A stretch of 64,000 bases of DNA from Oryza sativa Japonica Group (GCF_034140825.1 NC_089039.1:24641001-24705000), one strand, 5' to 3'. Positions 49,601 to 63,499 are shown, counted from the stretch's first letter. Numbers and translations are program-made. Notes: generated from the sequence alone by a model not told the origin.

Positions 49601-50742
49601 GAAGGAGAGATGGAGTGCGGCGATGGGGCGGCGCAGAGCTCCTCGTTGACTCCTCGTGCGCACGTCGGCTTCCCGGCACGCGCGACGGCGGAGGAAGGGC
49701 GACAATGGCGCGGCGGCAGAGGGAAGTAAAACGGGAAGAAAAGAGGGGGAGCTCGGGCTTGGGTTTTATAGGTGAGGAGGAGAGGTCGGTTTGGAGGAGG
49801 GAAACCGACCTTGGCGGTCGAGCGCTCGGCTGGCGCTCGGCGGGCGGTCACGAGCGGGAGCAGCGTTTTCGCGGGCTGCGCGAAACGTGGCGACGGCGAG
49901 GATGCGAAGGGGCGGTGGAGGCGGTGGATCGTACGGCGGGAATTGAATCGCGGGCGCGGGAGCATCGGCGTGGCGCGGTCAAGGTGGGGGCACAGGCGCG
50001 GCAGGACGTTGTCGGCGTCCTCTGCCTCCGCGCGCAAGAAGACAAGGGCGAGAGGAGAGAGGCCGGGTTTAGAAGGGAAAAAGTGAGGGAGGACGGTGGA
50101 AAGGGAAGCCTCTCCCTTCCGTTTTGGGCGGCGGGCAGGCGAGGCGCGTGGGAGCGGCGTCCTTGCCGGTCGGCCATGCGCGCGAGAATCGGCAGCGTGG
50201 CTGGGATTTTGGGCGGCGTCGGCGGGAGTCAATGAGAGAGAGAGGGAGAGAGAGAGAGAGAAAGGGTGAGAGAGAGCGAGGAAGAAGGAGAGAGCGAGCG
50301 CACACGCGCAACGCACGTGCGAGGGGGAGGAGGAGGAGCGGCTGAGAGGAGATGGGCCGAGGGAGGCAAAATAGACTTTTTCGGAGGAGATTGATTCGAA
50401 GAGAATTTGAACTTGGAATTTGACTTAGATTTTGGAATTGGGATCTGGATGAGAGGAAGGAGTAGACGGAGGATTCAAGATGGGGTTTTGGATATTTTGG
50501 ATCCGGGGAAGTATTTTGGCGATGATTCAAAGAGAGGGATAGAATTTCAGAGTTTGATTTGGAGACTTGAGTCGGAAGAGGAATTTCGAGGAGGCAATTT
50601 TTGATGGTGACGAGAGGGATCAAGGACGGATTTGAATTGAGATCTTGGCACAACTTAGACTCGCATACAAAGAACGGAAATTTTCGCATATAAGATTTTG
50701 CCGAATTAGTTTTTAACGTCTCACGAAAAGCGGAGCGTTACA
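46645..50742. mobile_element. Lone LTR of a gypsy-type retrotransposon (fossil)
   Basis: A 4098-bp block begins TGTCGCACCCC and ends GGAGCGTTACA, with the 5-bp target duplication TTAAG on both sides (46640-46644, 50743-50747). No second LTR, primer-binding site, polypurine tract or gag-pol region lies within it, so it reads as a solo LTR left by recombination. The length, the TATATATATATATTTATATAGAGC promoter-like region near 46965 and the GC-rich right half resemble the very long LTRs of rice Athila/RIRE-type gypsy elements; the family call is by memory only. The exact target duplication suggests moderate age, but a lone LTR cannot be dated. Open frames in the GC-rich half (48850-50350) are not genes. 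Confidence 0.7.
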
Positions 50743-51124
50743 TTAAGGTACTAGGAAGTACCATATTTTCTAGTATAAAATTTGATATCTCTCAATATTA
50801 TTTCCAGTAATAGGAGATATCAAATTTACATTAAAAATGTTGGTGCCCGTTGCTACCTCTTAACGCCGGTAAAATTTCTCTTTGTTTTTTTTTTTTGTCA
50901 AGGTTCTGATTTTGATAATTGTCAAGAACTATTATCCAGGGATTATTGCAGTAGTATTGAAGAATAAAATTGTCCAGAACGCACAAAATCATATATAGTA
51001 CTTTATCACCAGCTATTTTGTTTTCAAAACATTTCATTATTCATTATTTGTTTTGATCACTATCTCGTTGCATGCAACACAGCAACGGTGTGATCCTACT
51101 AGCTATGAGGCAAGCCAGCTAAGC
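50743..51124. other. Spacer 3' of the albumin gene
   Basis: 50750-50830 has the inverted pair TTTGATATCTC / GAGATATCAAA and may be a small MITE remnant. The remainder is AT-rich 3' flank of the minus-strand gene, with the RY-like word TTGCATGCAA at about 51068. Confidence 0.4.
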
Positions 51125-51685
51125 CTAGTACTGGCCGGCGGCGAAGATGCTGCACTGCTGGGGCTCAACCCGGCACATCGACGGCAGCTGCGCCGCGTAC
51201 TGCCTCGCCCTGGTCAGCCTCACGCGGGTCATCCCCGGCTGCTGCTGCTGCTCGCCGTAGTAGCCCTCCTCCGACGACCCCTCGCCGTAGTACCCCTGCT
51301 CCGACGACGACCCCTCGCCGCCGTAGTACTCCGACGACGACGACGACCAGCCTTGCTCCAGGGGCATCGGCATGCTCTCCTCGTAGCTCCTCACCATCCG
51401 GCGGATGGCGGCGCAGCGGCACTCGCGGCTCACGTCCTGCAGCTGCTGGCAGCACTGCATCCGCAGGCCGAGCGCGCCCGGGCGGCGGAACATCGGCTGG
51501 AACCTCTCCCGGCCGGTGAGCTGCCGGTCGAGCACCTGCCGGCACGCGTCCAGCGGGCTGTCCTGCACCTCCCGCTGGCACTGCCTGTCCCTGAACCTCA
51601 TCTCCGACTCGCTCAGCTGCGCGCCGGAGATGGCCACCATGGCCGCCATGAGCGCCGCCGCGAAGAAGACGACCTTGCTAGCCAT
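51125..51685 (-). CDS. 2S albumin-type seed storage protein precursor
   Basis: A single exon of 186 residues. Signal peptide MASKVVFFAAALMAAMVAIS, cleaved near residue 22. Eight cysteines at 36, 48, 78, 79, 89, 91, 171 and 178 give the prolamin-superfamily pattern C-C-CC-CxC-C-C, as in 2S albumins and the related trypsin/amylase inhibitors. Helical core: CQREVQDSPLDACRQVLDRQ, LGLRMQCCQQLQDVSREC, AAIRRMVRSYEE. Between the sixth and seventh Cys lies a long hydrophilic insert (about 113-150) of Ser/Gly/Tyr/Glu repeats (EYYGGEGSSSEQ, GYYGEGSSEE, GYYGEQQQQ), more reminiscent of glutelin-type low-complexity DNA. It is expected in protein storage vacuoles of the seed. A TATA box lies 100 bp upstream. 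GC-rich, as are most rice storage genes. Confidence 0.9.
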   Translation of the reverse strand: MASKVVFFAAALMAAMVAISGAQLSESEMRFRDRQCQREVQDSPLDACRQVLDRQLTGRERFQPMFRRPGALGLRMQCCQQLQDVSRECRCAAIRRMVRSYEESMPMPLEQGWSSSSSEYYGGEGSSSEQGYYGEGSSEEGYYGEQQQQPGMTRVRLTRARQYAAQLPSMCRVEPQQCSIFAAGQY

Positions 51686-51784
51686 TGATGATCAATCAGA
51701 CAATCACTAGAAGTGTATATGTTTTTTTTCCTCTTTTGTTTGTTGGTGATGAACTGATGATGAGATGATGGCGATCGGATGGGG

Positions 51785-51791
51785 TTTTATA
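51785..51791 (-). promoter_or_regulatory. TATA box of the 2S albumin gene
   Basis: Minus-strand TATAAAA in ACCCTATAAAACCCC, 100 bp upstream of the ATG at 51685. Spacing and context are normal for a plant core promoter. Confidence 0.75.
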
Positions 51792-52282
51792 GGGTTTTTG
51801 TGGCCATGGTTGTGTGCACGGTGAGCTTCGTGTAGATCAAGTAGAAGCTTGAGGGTGACATGGATCGGTTGGAAAAAGAGCAAGAGTACAATGCTGCAAA
51901 GAGTGAAAAAGGTTTCCAAGATTTGGAGCTTGCAAAAAGATTTTTTTTTATTTTTCTCTTGGTGTTGGGTAATTTCTGAAGTTATGTATGTGGCAGATAA
52001 CACTTTTGTGTCACCTATTTTTGTCATAAAGAGCGGCTTTACGTTTGCCTCTGATAAAAGATTAATGGATGTATCTACACTAATGAGATTGTCCTAGGGA
52101 TAACTCTTAGCTCTTTGTGACGTGGTGGAAATGTGCAGAAAATGTGTGTAACTGCGCATGTTGCTTGTTGGTAGTAGTTTTGTACTTTTATGGGTGACTG
52201 AAAGAAGGCAATTATCTATTTTAAAAAGGCCCTTTAATTTGAGGAGGATTGGAAGCCCACGGTATATATGGCTCACAGAATA
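51792..52282. other. Upstream region of the albumin gene
   Basis: Promoter DNA up to about 52100. I looked for endosperm boxes: CTTTACG near 52032 is a near-match to a reversed prolamin box, but this is weak. The rest is unremarkable up to the Pack-MULE. Confidence 0.35.
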
Positions 52283-52291
52283 TTTTGAAAT

Positions 52292-54093
<1,802 letters not shown>

Positions 54094-54102
54094 TTTTGAA
54101 AT

Positions 54103-55492
54103 CTGGATCAAAATGTAGACTTCCTGGTAGCCCCAACATTACCGCTATGGGCCACGGATGGGCCTACTGTTTGGGCCCAATTGGGTCTAATATTCAGGCC
54201 CAACCGCCCAAGAGCAACGTCCATGTTGGGCCGGTTTAATGGTCACATCTGCCTTCAGACTGCTAGCAATCGGCCTGGTTAACCGGTTTAACTTCCATTT
54301 TTTTAAAAAAAAAAAAATCCTCGTCAACTAAAAAAAAAGTGACTCGTCCCAGCCTCGTGAAGTATTACCAGTTCATACTTTGGCTGTGCTAATCATTGGC
54401 AACTCCGAAGGTGAAATCTCGTTGTCAAATGACAAAAGTGATTTAAGTGATCAATCATTCTACTCGTGTGTGCAGGCAGCTAGCAGAAGGCCACCGGCCA
54501 CATGCACTGATGCACCATCCAGTTTCTTTAATTCTTAGCATCTCTCCAAGCAGCCTGCAGTTAGCAGAGTGTACTGGGGACAAAAGAATCGGAGTTAGAT
54601 AGCACAGGTTAATTAGCTTCCAGAAACTGGAAAAAAGAAACGGAGCAAGTAAGCTAGCTAGCTAACTAAAACAGTTCAGTTCACTGAGATGATGAGTCGC
54701 CATTGCTGCTGTTTCTGAACTGTCTAGTGTCTACTAGTTGCCCATGTGGCCATGAGAGATGAGCCCCCCGATGAAAGCTGGTGTTTGTTTCTGCTTCTGC
54801 CTACCTGCTATGCCTTTTCTGAACAAAATGATACCACTTCAACTACCTAACAGTGTGTCCACTGGTCCATCCATCTACGAGTTGTTGCAGGCTTAGCCGG
54901 CGACCCGGCGTCTCTCGTGCGTGCGGATGATTGATCAATTCCAGCGCGGCGACGCCGACGCCGCCGCCGGATGTTCGATCGATCGCTTCTCATATCATCG
55001 TGTATTCGTGGTGATCGCTGATCAGAGCTCTCTTTCCTGTTAGTTGCACATGTGCATTCCGGCTCTGACGACTCAAAATGCATCGTCAGCTGCTTTGAGT
55101 TTTCAGTTTGTTCGTTTCTCCTTTTTGTTGGTGACTGGTCGTCTCGCTTGATTCAACCTAGCTAGCTATAGCTTTCAGGTGTAAACTTGAGCTGGATCGG
55201 AGCACTCTCTGATTGGATTTTCAGCTCGCCGGTTCACTGTGTTCATTTATTTCAGGATTTGAAAAAAAGGGGATAGTTAGCTAGGAATGGCTCAGCTGAC
55301 GGACAACGTGTTGTGGACTCATCGATCAGGCCTGTCGCGTGCAATGAACGATACGTAAGTTAATTCAGTACATAAGCGTAGAGTTTGTACTTTTTGCCTA
55401 CTACTACTTCGGTTCTGCTCATGATTCAGGGTTCAGGACATCGTCTGGATTTCTACATTCAAACAGGCAAATATAACCAGTACTTAGTGTAG
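54103..55492. other. Spacer
   Basis: 54150-54260 has repeated GGGCC words. 54300-54345 contains A-runs. 54850-54990 is GC-richer but has no supported coding sequence. No gene is recognised. Confidence 0.4.
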
Positions 55493-55862
55493 ACGGATTC
55501 TAATCACCCAGTGGACATTCACTTGTTTATTATATGTCAACTAAATAGTTATAAAAAATTTTTAATTTTTTTTGACAAGATAGATTAATATGTAATATAT
55601 CATTCCACAAACATGCAAGTTGAAATTTAATTTCTATAAGTCGTAACAAAAACAACAAATTTAACTGCAAATATACATATACTAATTTGAGTTTTATTTG
55701 TTATTTTTCTTTTACAATTTGTAGAAGTTAAATTTTAAGTTGCATGTTACGTTTGTGGAGTGATATATTACATATTGATTTATCTTACCAATTTTTTCAT
55801 AATTATTTAGATGACATGCATTAAACAGTGCACATCCATTCGGGTGATTAAAAGAGTTTCCC
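55493..55862. mobile_element. Foldback MITE, 370 bp
   Basis: The two halves are long imperfect inverted copies: TCTAATCACCCAGTGGA..., ATGTCAACTAAATAGTTAT..., ATATGTAATATATCATTCCAC, CATGCAAGTTGAAATTTAA pair with their complements on the right. The whole element could form one long hairpin. Confidence 0.7.
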
Positions 55863-55929
55863 CATAATAATCCTAACTCTCGTTCTAGAACCCAAATATT
55901 AAACTTATAGCATATTTGTCATTTTTCAC

Positions 55930-55986
55930 TCCTTAAATGGATGTTCCCTCGTTTCTCGCATGCTATCTAAATAGTTATATTTTTTA

Positions 55987-56038
<52 letters not shown>

Positions 56039-56150
56039 TAGATCAATATGTATATCATTCTACAACATGTAGGTTTAAGTTCAAGTCATTTTTTTCATAA
56101 TTGTTTATACGATATAAATAAAACAAGGGGACATCTGAACAAAAGAGAAC
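55930..56150. mobile_element. Second copy of the foldback family, degenerate
   Basis: Shares AAATGGATGTTCCCTCGTTT.., GCTATCTAAATAGTTAT and CAATATGTATATCATTCTACA with the element at 55493. It has a short right arm and a TAA microsatellite expanded in its left arm. Confidence 0.5.
55987..56038. repeat. (TAA)n microsatellite, about 17 units
   Basis: Uninterrupted AAT/TAA triplets; likely length-polymorphic. Confidence 0.95.
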
Positions 56151-56300
56151 TATCTCAGAAGAAAGCAGCATTTTTTTTAACTCCCATTCTAGTACTGAAT
56201 CTTGAACCCAAATAGGTAAAGAGGTTAAACGGCACATTTGCCATTTTTTTACTACATTTTCACATAACTAACTTATCAGAAGCGCAGGATGGTACATGTT

Positions 56301-56535
56301 CTCCCTCCGTTTCAAAATATTTGACACCGTTGACTTTTTAGCACATATTTGACCGTTCATCTTATTTAAAAATTTTTGTGAAATATGTAAAACTATTTGT
56401 GTACATGAAAGTATATTTAACAATAAATCAAATGATGTGAAAAGAATAAATAATTACTTTAATTTTTTGAATAAAACGAATGATTAAACACGTACTAAAA
56501 AGTCAACTGTATCAAACATTTTAAAACGGAGAGAG
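56301..56535. mobile_element. Stowaway MITE
   Basis: 235 bp, ends CTCCCTCCGTTTCAAAATATTTGACACC and, inverted, ACTGTATCAAACATTTTAAAACGGAGAGAG, followed by TA. Inner GTTGACTTTTTAG pairs with CTAAAAAGTCAAC. Confidence 0.88.
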
Positions 56536-57258
56536 TAGTTAATTAAGGTGTGAAATGGTATTGTTTCCTCGGGCATTAATCTTTGTCAGTTGCTACAGCC
56601 TGCAACAGTGCACATGGCTTGAACCGATGGTTACAGGCCACAGAAAAAAAAAAGGGAATCCACAGTACTTTGTCTGATCATCACCTCTAAAGTTAATCAA
56701 CATGACAGCATGTGGATAATCTCCCACGTCCTCTCAGTTGCGGTTCAGAAGTTCACAGCGAGAAATAAATTACTCTTCAAATTGACCAACTTTGCTTTAG
56801 ATTCCATGCAAAGCACACGCCTACAGGATCGATCAAGCAGCAGAGACATCTCGCACTGATTTTGTCAGTACAACGTACAAAAATACGTTCTCGATCGACG
56901 AATTCTTCTCCTCATCTCTTTCGCTGCTGCTGCTGGCCTGCTGCTAACAACCAGTAGGTGCTGCATTCTTGACTCCTGCCCGGCGCCCGCGATGATCAGA
57001 ACTCCACAACCAACTGTTTCCGTAGCCGATTTTAAAAAAGTTTTTGCAGTACAATTGGTACTTCGTTCTTGGATGGCAATTAGTATCTGAATGCGTACCT
57101 GCTACAAGAAAGATTCGGCAAAGCGAAAACAAGAACAGCTCATTGTGCCATTTGCATAATTTGCATGCGTGATTCTTCAGAAAGTGCAGCTAGCAGGTAG
57201 CTAAGCCAGCCTACCACATGGGGGAATAGGGACAGGATGGGCCAGGACGGCGCCGCGC

Positions 57259-57264
57259 TATAAA
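57259..57264 (+). promoter_or_regulatory. TATA box of peroxidase 1
   Basis: GCGCTATAAATC, 128 bp before the ATG, followed by a leader with CAGCAGCAGC and TAGCTAGC runs. Confidence 0.75.
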
Positions 57265-57349
57265 TCTCGCGCCAATTCTTGCCCGCAAATTCAGCAGCAG
57301 CAGCTACCAGCAACAAGCATTCTCTTCTAGCCTTAGCCTAGCTAGCTAG

Positions 57350-58697
<1,348 letters not shown>

Positions 58698-60089
58698 TCA
58701 TCTCTCTTAATTATCGTCATATATCATCAGCTGCTCGCCGAGACTGTGATTATGGATTTCAGCTTTTGATTCCGGCCGTGACCATCTTATAATTAATTTC
58801 CATGTAGATCATTATCGTAAGATTTACCTGTCCCTTCTTTTTTTTTCTTGATTTCAATCACTTCATTAATTAATTGTTTTGTTTATATAGCGAGCCATGC
58901 ATGTATGTAACAAAGTTTTCTCCAAGTACGTGCTCATCATGATCATATGAATAAACTTCATTTTTTTTCACCTTGCATTATTATACATTTATTATTTTTT
59001 ATCACTCATTGGTGCCTCTATCTCTTTGTCAGACAGTTACTCAGTTATGATGCCACTGTCGTCATTTTAACATGAAAACTAGTAAACCAAAATGAGTCAT
59101 TACTAAAGCTGTAACACACAGCAACGCATCACATGGGTTGCACATCTGATCATTCGCAACTGACAACTATAATTGGAGGAACAATCTGGTCAAGAATGGA
59201 CTCATCTATCATGCGTGCCATGACAAGTGTTCCAGGGCAATTTGATAATTGATATGCTGTTCAGTACTGTCAGCAGAGTCCCACAAACCTCTCTGGCGCC
59301 CTGCATTTTGTTAACCCCATTGTGCCTGCAGCTCTCTGGCCTGAATGTCTGTCCAAACTGAACGACAGAAACATTTCTTAAGTAGCTTTGGTCACATGGC
59401 ATGCACTTACGAAAATGCAATTGATTATTGCTGATCATGATGGCATCTATGACACCAAATCAAATTAAGGCCGGTACGAACATTGGCTATTATTATACGC
59501 GACCGGCCTGTATAGTATGAGATGGGTACTGATCAGTCCTGACACCCTGAGTGCTATCTGCGATCTATATTTCCGTATTGTAACTTCATCAAGCAGTTAA
59601 TAATTCGGCAAATTTAGCATCTCCCACGTTTAACTGAGCACTGGCACACGAACCTACACATATGCCATTTACGCGGGCCGACCTATTCAAAGGAGGTATC
59701 AAAATTTATAATTATAAAAAAAATTATATCTCTCGATATCTCTCTGGGACAGTAAATTTTTTTCGAAATGATTTATATACGCATGTTCAAGGGTCCTTAC
59801 TTTTATGCTCGGCTGCTCAGGGACCTTGAAATTGGAAGAATTAATCTTAACAACAGATTAGAACGACAAAACCGTTGATGGAAGAGCTGCTAACGTGTTG
59901 TAAACCAATACGCTTATTAGTGGATCATTGGATCTGTTCCTTGTTTTTCGCACAACAGTAGAGGCGTAAGAAGATGTAGAACACATATGTCCTTTTACTT
60001 GTCCTCGAGAATATTGCAGAAATAGACAATTGACATAGAGATATAGAATAGAACTCTCTCTTATTAGATTTGTTCTCAAGACTATCTAA
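58698..60089. other. Spacer and 3' UTR of peroxidase 1
   Basis: 58698-58960 is 3' UTR. The rest is AT-rich. Near 59695-59755 there is a short GGTATC/GATATC inverted stretch like a MITE remnant. No gene is seen. Confidence 0.4.
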
Positions 60090-60330
60090 AAAATTGCTGG
60101 AAAAAACTTTCAAATCTAACTATAGTATAATTATAATATAATTTCCACTATAACTATAGTATGACATGTATATAAGTATTAAAATAATATATGCAACTTT
60201 ATATCTAACTTATATAGAGATTACAATATAGTTACACTATAGTTATAATATTACACTACAACTATACTATAGTTACATTTAAAAGTTTTTTTGCCCAAAA
60301 AACTTGGGACGGTTTTTTAGCAATTCCGTT
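60090..60330. mobile_element. AT-rich MITE with ATTGCT ends
   Basis: The left part AAATTGCTGGAAAAAACTTTCAAATCTAACTATAG is inverted on the right as GGAATTGCTAAAAAACC...AACTTTTAAATGTAACTATAG. The interior is made of repeated CTATAGTT/AACTATAG words. Confidence 0.6.
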
Positions 60331-60742
60331 TGTTCTCGTGTACAATCAACCATCAATGTCTCATCCTACTCTCTACATATAATATACAAGGGTCTTAATA
60401 GGAGATAAATATTACTATCTTTACTCGGCTTTAAATTGGTCCAGAAGAAACGAACTTTATCTCCACAGGAGATATTATTTTCCAACTTTGAACACACACC
60501 TTTCAACATAAAATCCCCACTTGAGCTAACTAGCTTGTCCATCTAGGCCCAATATGGTTGGGCCTGGGTGACCCAATTCGGCCTGTCTCTCCCAACTAAA
60601 AGAAACGTACGGCCTCATCTGATACAACCCAACTCCTCAAAGGCCCCAACGCTTTCCCTCGCGAAAACGCCGCGCCACCGAACACCAGCAGCAAGACGCG
60701 TCCGCGAACGCGCGCCCTGGGCCGAACGGTTGCCGCACTACA
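60331..60742. other. Spacer
   Basis: AT-rich to 60540, then GC-richer with GGCCC words (60546-60600). No gene is recognised. Ends at the Mutator-like MITE. Confidence 0.4.
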
Positions 60743-61081
60743 GAATTTTTTTCGGTTTTAGATCTTTTGGCCGTACTTTTTTTCATCTGGGTCCCTTGCC
60801 GTCCTCTATTAGGGCGGCAAGGGATCCAGATGAAAAAGTACGGCCGCAAGCTCTTTATGGGCGGCCAAAATTGTAATTAGCCCCTTGCCGCCCTCTGTAT
60901 GGGCGGTAAGGGCCTAATCGCAATTTTGGCCGACGGCGGCAGACGGCGCGGTCGACCCACCGTCTGCCACGTCAGCTTGCCGCCCACCATTAGGGCGGCA
61001 GGGGCTATTTCTACAATTTTTTTGGTCGATAGATTATTCCTGTAAATATTAAAAAAAATCTAAAAACGAAAAAAATTCTTC
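60743..61081. mobile_element. Small Mutator-like element made of nested hairpins
   Basis: Inverted ends AATTTTTTTCGGTTTTAGAT (left) and its near-exact complement (right, one mismatch), bounded by the 10-bp direct repeat CCGCACTACA (60733-60742 and 61082-61091). Inside are four strong hairpins: 60769-60845 (GGCCGTAC...GTACGGCC), 60863-60931 (GGCCAAAATTG...CAATTTTGGCC), 60938-60968 (GGCAGACGG...CCGTCTGCC) and about 60977-61003 (TTGCCGCC...GGGCGGCA). The loop words CCTTGCCGCCCTC / GGGCGGCAAGGG recur in three of them. No coding sequence. Confidence 0.7.
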
Positions 61082-61110
61082 CCGCACTACACTGCACTCC
61101 GGCGCGCGCA

Positions 61111-61146
61111 CCAACCAACCAACCAACCAACCAACCAACCAACCAA
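61111..61146 (+). repeat. (CCAA)n microsatellite, about 9 units
   Basis: Uninterrupted CCAA units, 230 bp upstream of the first ATG of the second peroxidase transcript region; likely in its promoter. Confidence 0.95.
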
Positions 61147-61337
61147 GCCTCCCAACTCCATGAGCAAGTTGCAGCAGCCGCAGGCCACAGGCTCGAGCTT
61201 ACTAGCTAGGCGGAGTAGAGTCCGTCGCACTCAACGCTCTGTTTCACACACGCACGCACCCATCTGAAAGCACGGCGCGACCAAACGCATCGACCTTTGG
61301 TTTGCCCGCGTCTCGTCGCCATCTTTGTACTACGCCA

Positions 61338-61391
61338 ATGGCTCTCCGCTGCCTAGCTGCTGCCGCAGTACAGCTTGATCGTTGCCCGTAA
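61338..61391 (+). promoter_or_regulatory. Upstream open reading frame in the peroxidase 2 leader (possible)
   Basis: An ATG in good context (CCAATGGC) opens a 17-codon frame, MALRCLAAAAVQLDRCP, ending in TAA 67 bp before the main ATG. It would act only if transcription starts upstream of 61338, which I cannot show. Confidence 0.35.
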
Positions 61392-61458
61392 CCTCCCGTG
61401 GCTCCGATCCCGTCTCCGGCGCGGCGCGCGGCTCGGCGTTGAGACAGTTTGCCGCCTC

Positions 61459-62792
61459 ATGTCCCGGGAGCTGGAGCTGCTGCTGTTTTTGCTGGCCCTA
61501 CGGGCGAGCGGCGAGGTCGTCGCGGGTTCGGCGGAGGCAGCGGCAGCGGCAGCGGCGTGGCCCGCGCTGCAGGTGGGGTTCTACCATGCCAAGTGCCCTG
61601 TCGCGGAGGACGTCGTGCTGGGCGAGATGAGGATGATCCTCGAGGAGGATCCCACGCTCGCGCCGTCTCTGCTCCGGATGCACTACCACGACTGCTTCGT
61701 CCAGGTAATTAACAATTTTTAATTGCCCCAAGCTACTTCATGCTCGTCCATGGCGATCATCGTGGTTGGGTTGGTTGCAGGGGTGTGACGGATCGATCAT
61801 GCTGAGGTCGAGGAGCGGGAAGGGGGAGAGGGACGCGACGCCCAACCGGAGCATGCGGGGCTACGACGCCATCAATCGGATCAAGGCGAGGCTGGAGACC
61901 GTCTGCCCGCTCACCGTCTCCTGCGCCGACATCATCGCCATGGCGGCGAGAGACGCCGTCTACCTGGTACGCGCCTCACGGAACAAATCCATGGCTTCTT
62001 TGCAAATCGATATCGCGCTCTGCTTCTGAATGCTCCTTGATTCGCACAGAGCAAGGGGCCGTGGTACGACGTGGAGACCGGGAGGAGGGACGGCGACGTG
62101 AGCGTGGCCGAGTACGCCGAGAACGACCTGGCGCCGCCGGACTCCAACATCGTCGACGTCAAGACCTTCTTCAGCGTCAAGTCTCTCAACGCCAAGGACA
62201 TCGCCGTGCTCTTCGGTACGTATACTACCACGCCGTCTCCTTTTCCCCTTTTGCTTCTCGCGTTGGACGACGGCGACAGCTTATCAGAACGCCGGTAATG
62301 GCCATTGGCCGCCGCCGGCGGCGGCGGCGGCGTCGTGCAGGATGCCACAGCATCGGGACGTCGCACTGCGGGGCGTTCCAGAAGCGGCTGTACAACTTCA
62401 CCGGAAGGATGGACCAGGACCCGTCGCTGGACGCCGGCTACGCGGCGAAGCTCAAGAAGCTCTGCCCGCCGGGGCACGGCCACGACCACGACCACGACGG
62501 CCATGGCGGCGCCGGCGGCGCGGCCAAGGTGCCCATGGACCCCGGCAGCGGCTTCACATTCGACCTGAGCTACTACCGGCACGTGCTCGCCACGGGCGGC
62601 CTGTTCCAGTCGGACGGCAGCCTCCGCGACGACCCCGTCACGAGGGGCTACGTCGAGAAGCTCGCCAACGCGTCGTCGTCGGAGGAGTACTTCGCCGACT
62701 TCGCGGCGGCGATGGTCAAGATGGGCCGCACCGACGTGCTCACCGGCGATCTCGGGGCGGTCAGGCCGACGTGTGACAGCCTCGTCGACTAG
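61459..62792 (+). CDS. Class III peroxidase, copy 2, with His-rich insert
   Basis: Exons 61459-61704, 61781-61966, 62050-62215 and 62341-62792 give 349 residues, with the same intron positions and phases as copy 1. The start at 61459 gives a signal peptide (MSRELELLLFLLALRASGE); the Ala run before WPALQVGFYHAKCP marks the mature start. Distal site [20 protein letters not shown] (Arg73, His77), CPLTVSCADIIAMAARDAV, proximal FGCHSIGTSHC (His202) instead of the usual SGAHTIG, FDLSYYRHVLATGGLFQ, YFADFAAAMVKMGRTDVLTG. Unusual: after LKKLCPPG comes GHGHDHDHDGHGGAGG (about 244-259), roughly 11 residues longer than copy 1 here. The catalytic residues are intact, so probably active. It acts in the cell wall. 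Confidence 0.95.
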
Positions 62793-63499
62793 TTTATTCG
62801 GCGTCCCGCCACATTTGTGATCTGTAGAATTTTATATGGTTTTCTCTGTAACATATATGTAATTTCGATTTAGATTAGGGAAAGGTTGAGACTTGAGAGA
62901 AGTTGCAGTTTCTACGCTTTTGAGGAGACTGATTGGAACAGCGTATGAATCTAGAGTTAAACACTTGTCAGTTGTCAAACTACTACAAACTAATGAATCT
63001 GTACAGATGGGCTTGATGACGAACCTTGCAGGGTGTAGGTTGGTTATTCAGCTGTTCTTCGTAGTAGCATTGTTAGTTTGGTGAATCCACCGTTTGGTCA
63101 ACCATAAGTTGGTCACCAAATCTGACCAGATTGTATAGATTACTTAGGAACAAAGACTGCATCAACCTTATGCAAGCTAACCTATGTGAAAAAATAAGCA
63201 CGGAATGCTTTTGCTAGTTAGAAGTCTCTTTCATGAGCAGCTCTGTTGCTCACTGCTTCAAGCTTAAGTACAATGCCAGGATGCAGAATATAGAAGTAGC
63301 GCCCTTCTGTAAGGGAAGGAGAAAAAACATAGCATTGGAAGCAGACAAATTTCAAAATTCAGTATATTTGTCCTTTCATTTGTTTTGACTTCAGTATCGG
63401 AAAATTGCATCTATTTGTAAATTTAAATTTATTTGCAAAAGGTAAATACAATGTTAGGCATTATGGCAGGATGAACAGAGAATTAATGGATTGACACTG
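62793..63499. other. Convergent 3' regions
   Basis: 3' UTR of peroxidase 2 (to about 63000) meets the 3' UTR of the minus-strand TraB gene. A 63-codon plus-strand frame at 62893 has no support as a gene. Confidence 0.45.

Noticed and set aside
48850-50350. Long open frames on both strands (up to 423 codons) in GC-rich DNA
   Set aside because: They lie wholly inside the lone LTR, are low-complexity Arg/Pro/Ser/Ala translations and overlap in several frames; typical GC-rich artefacts.
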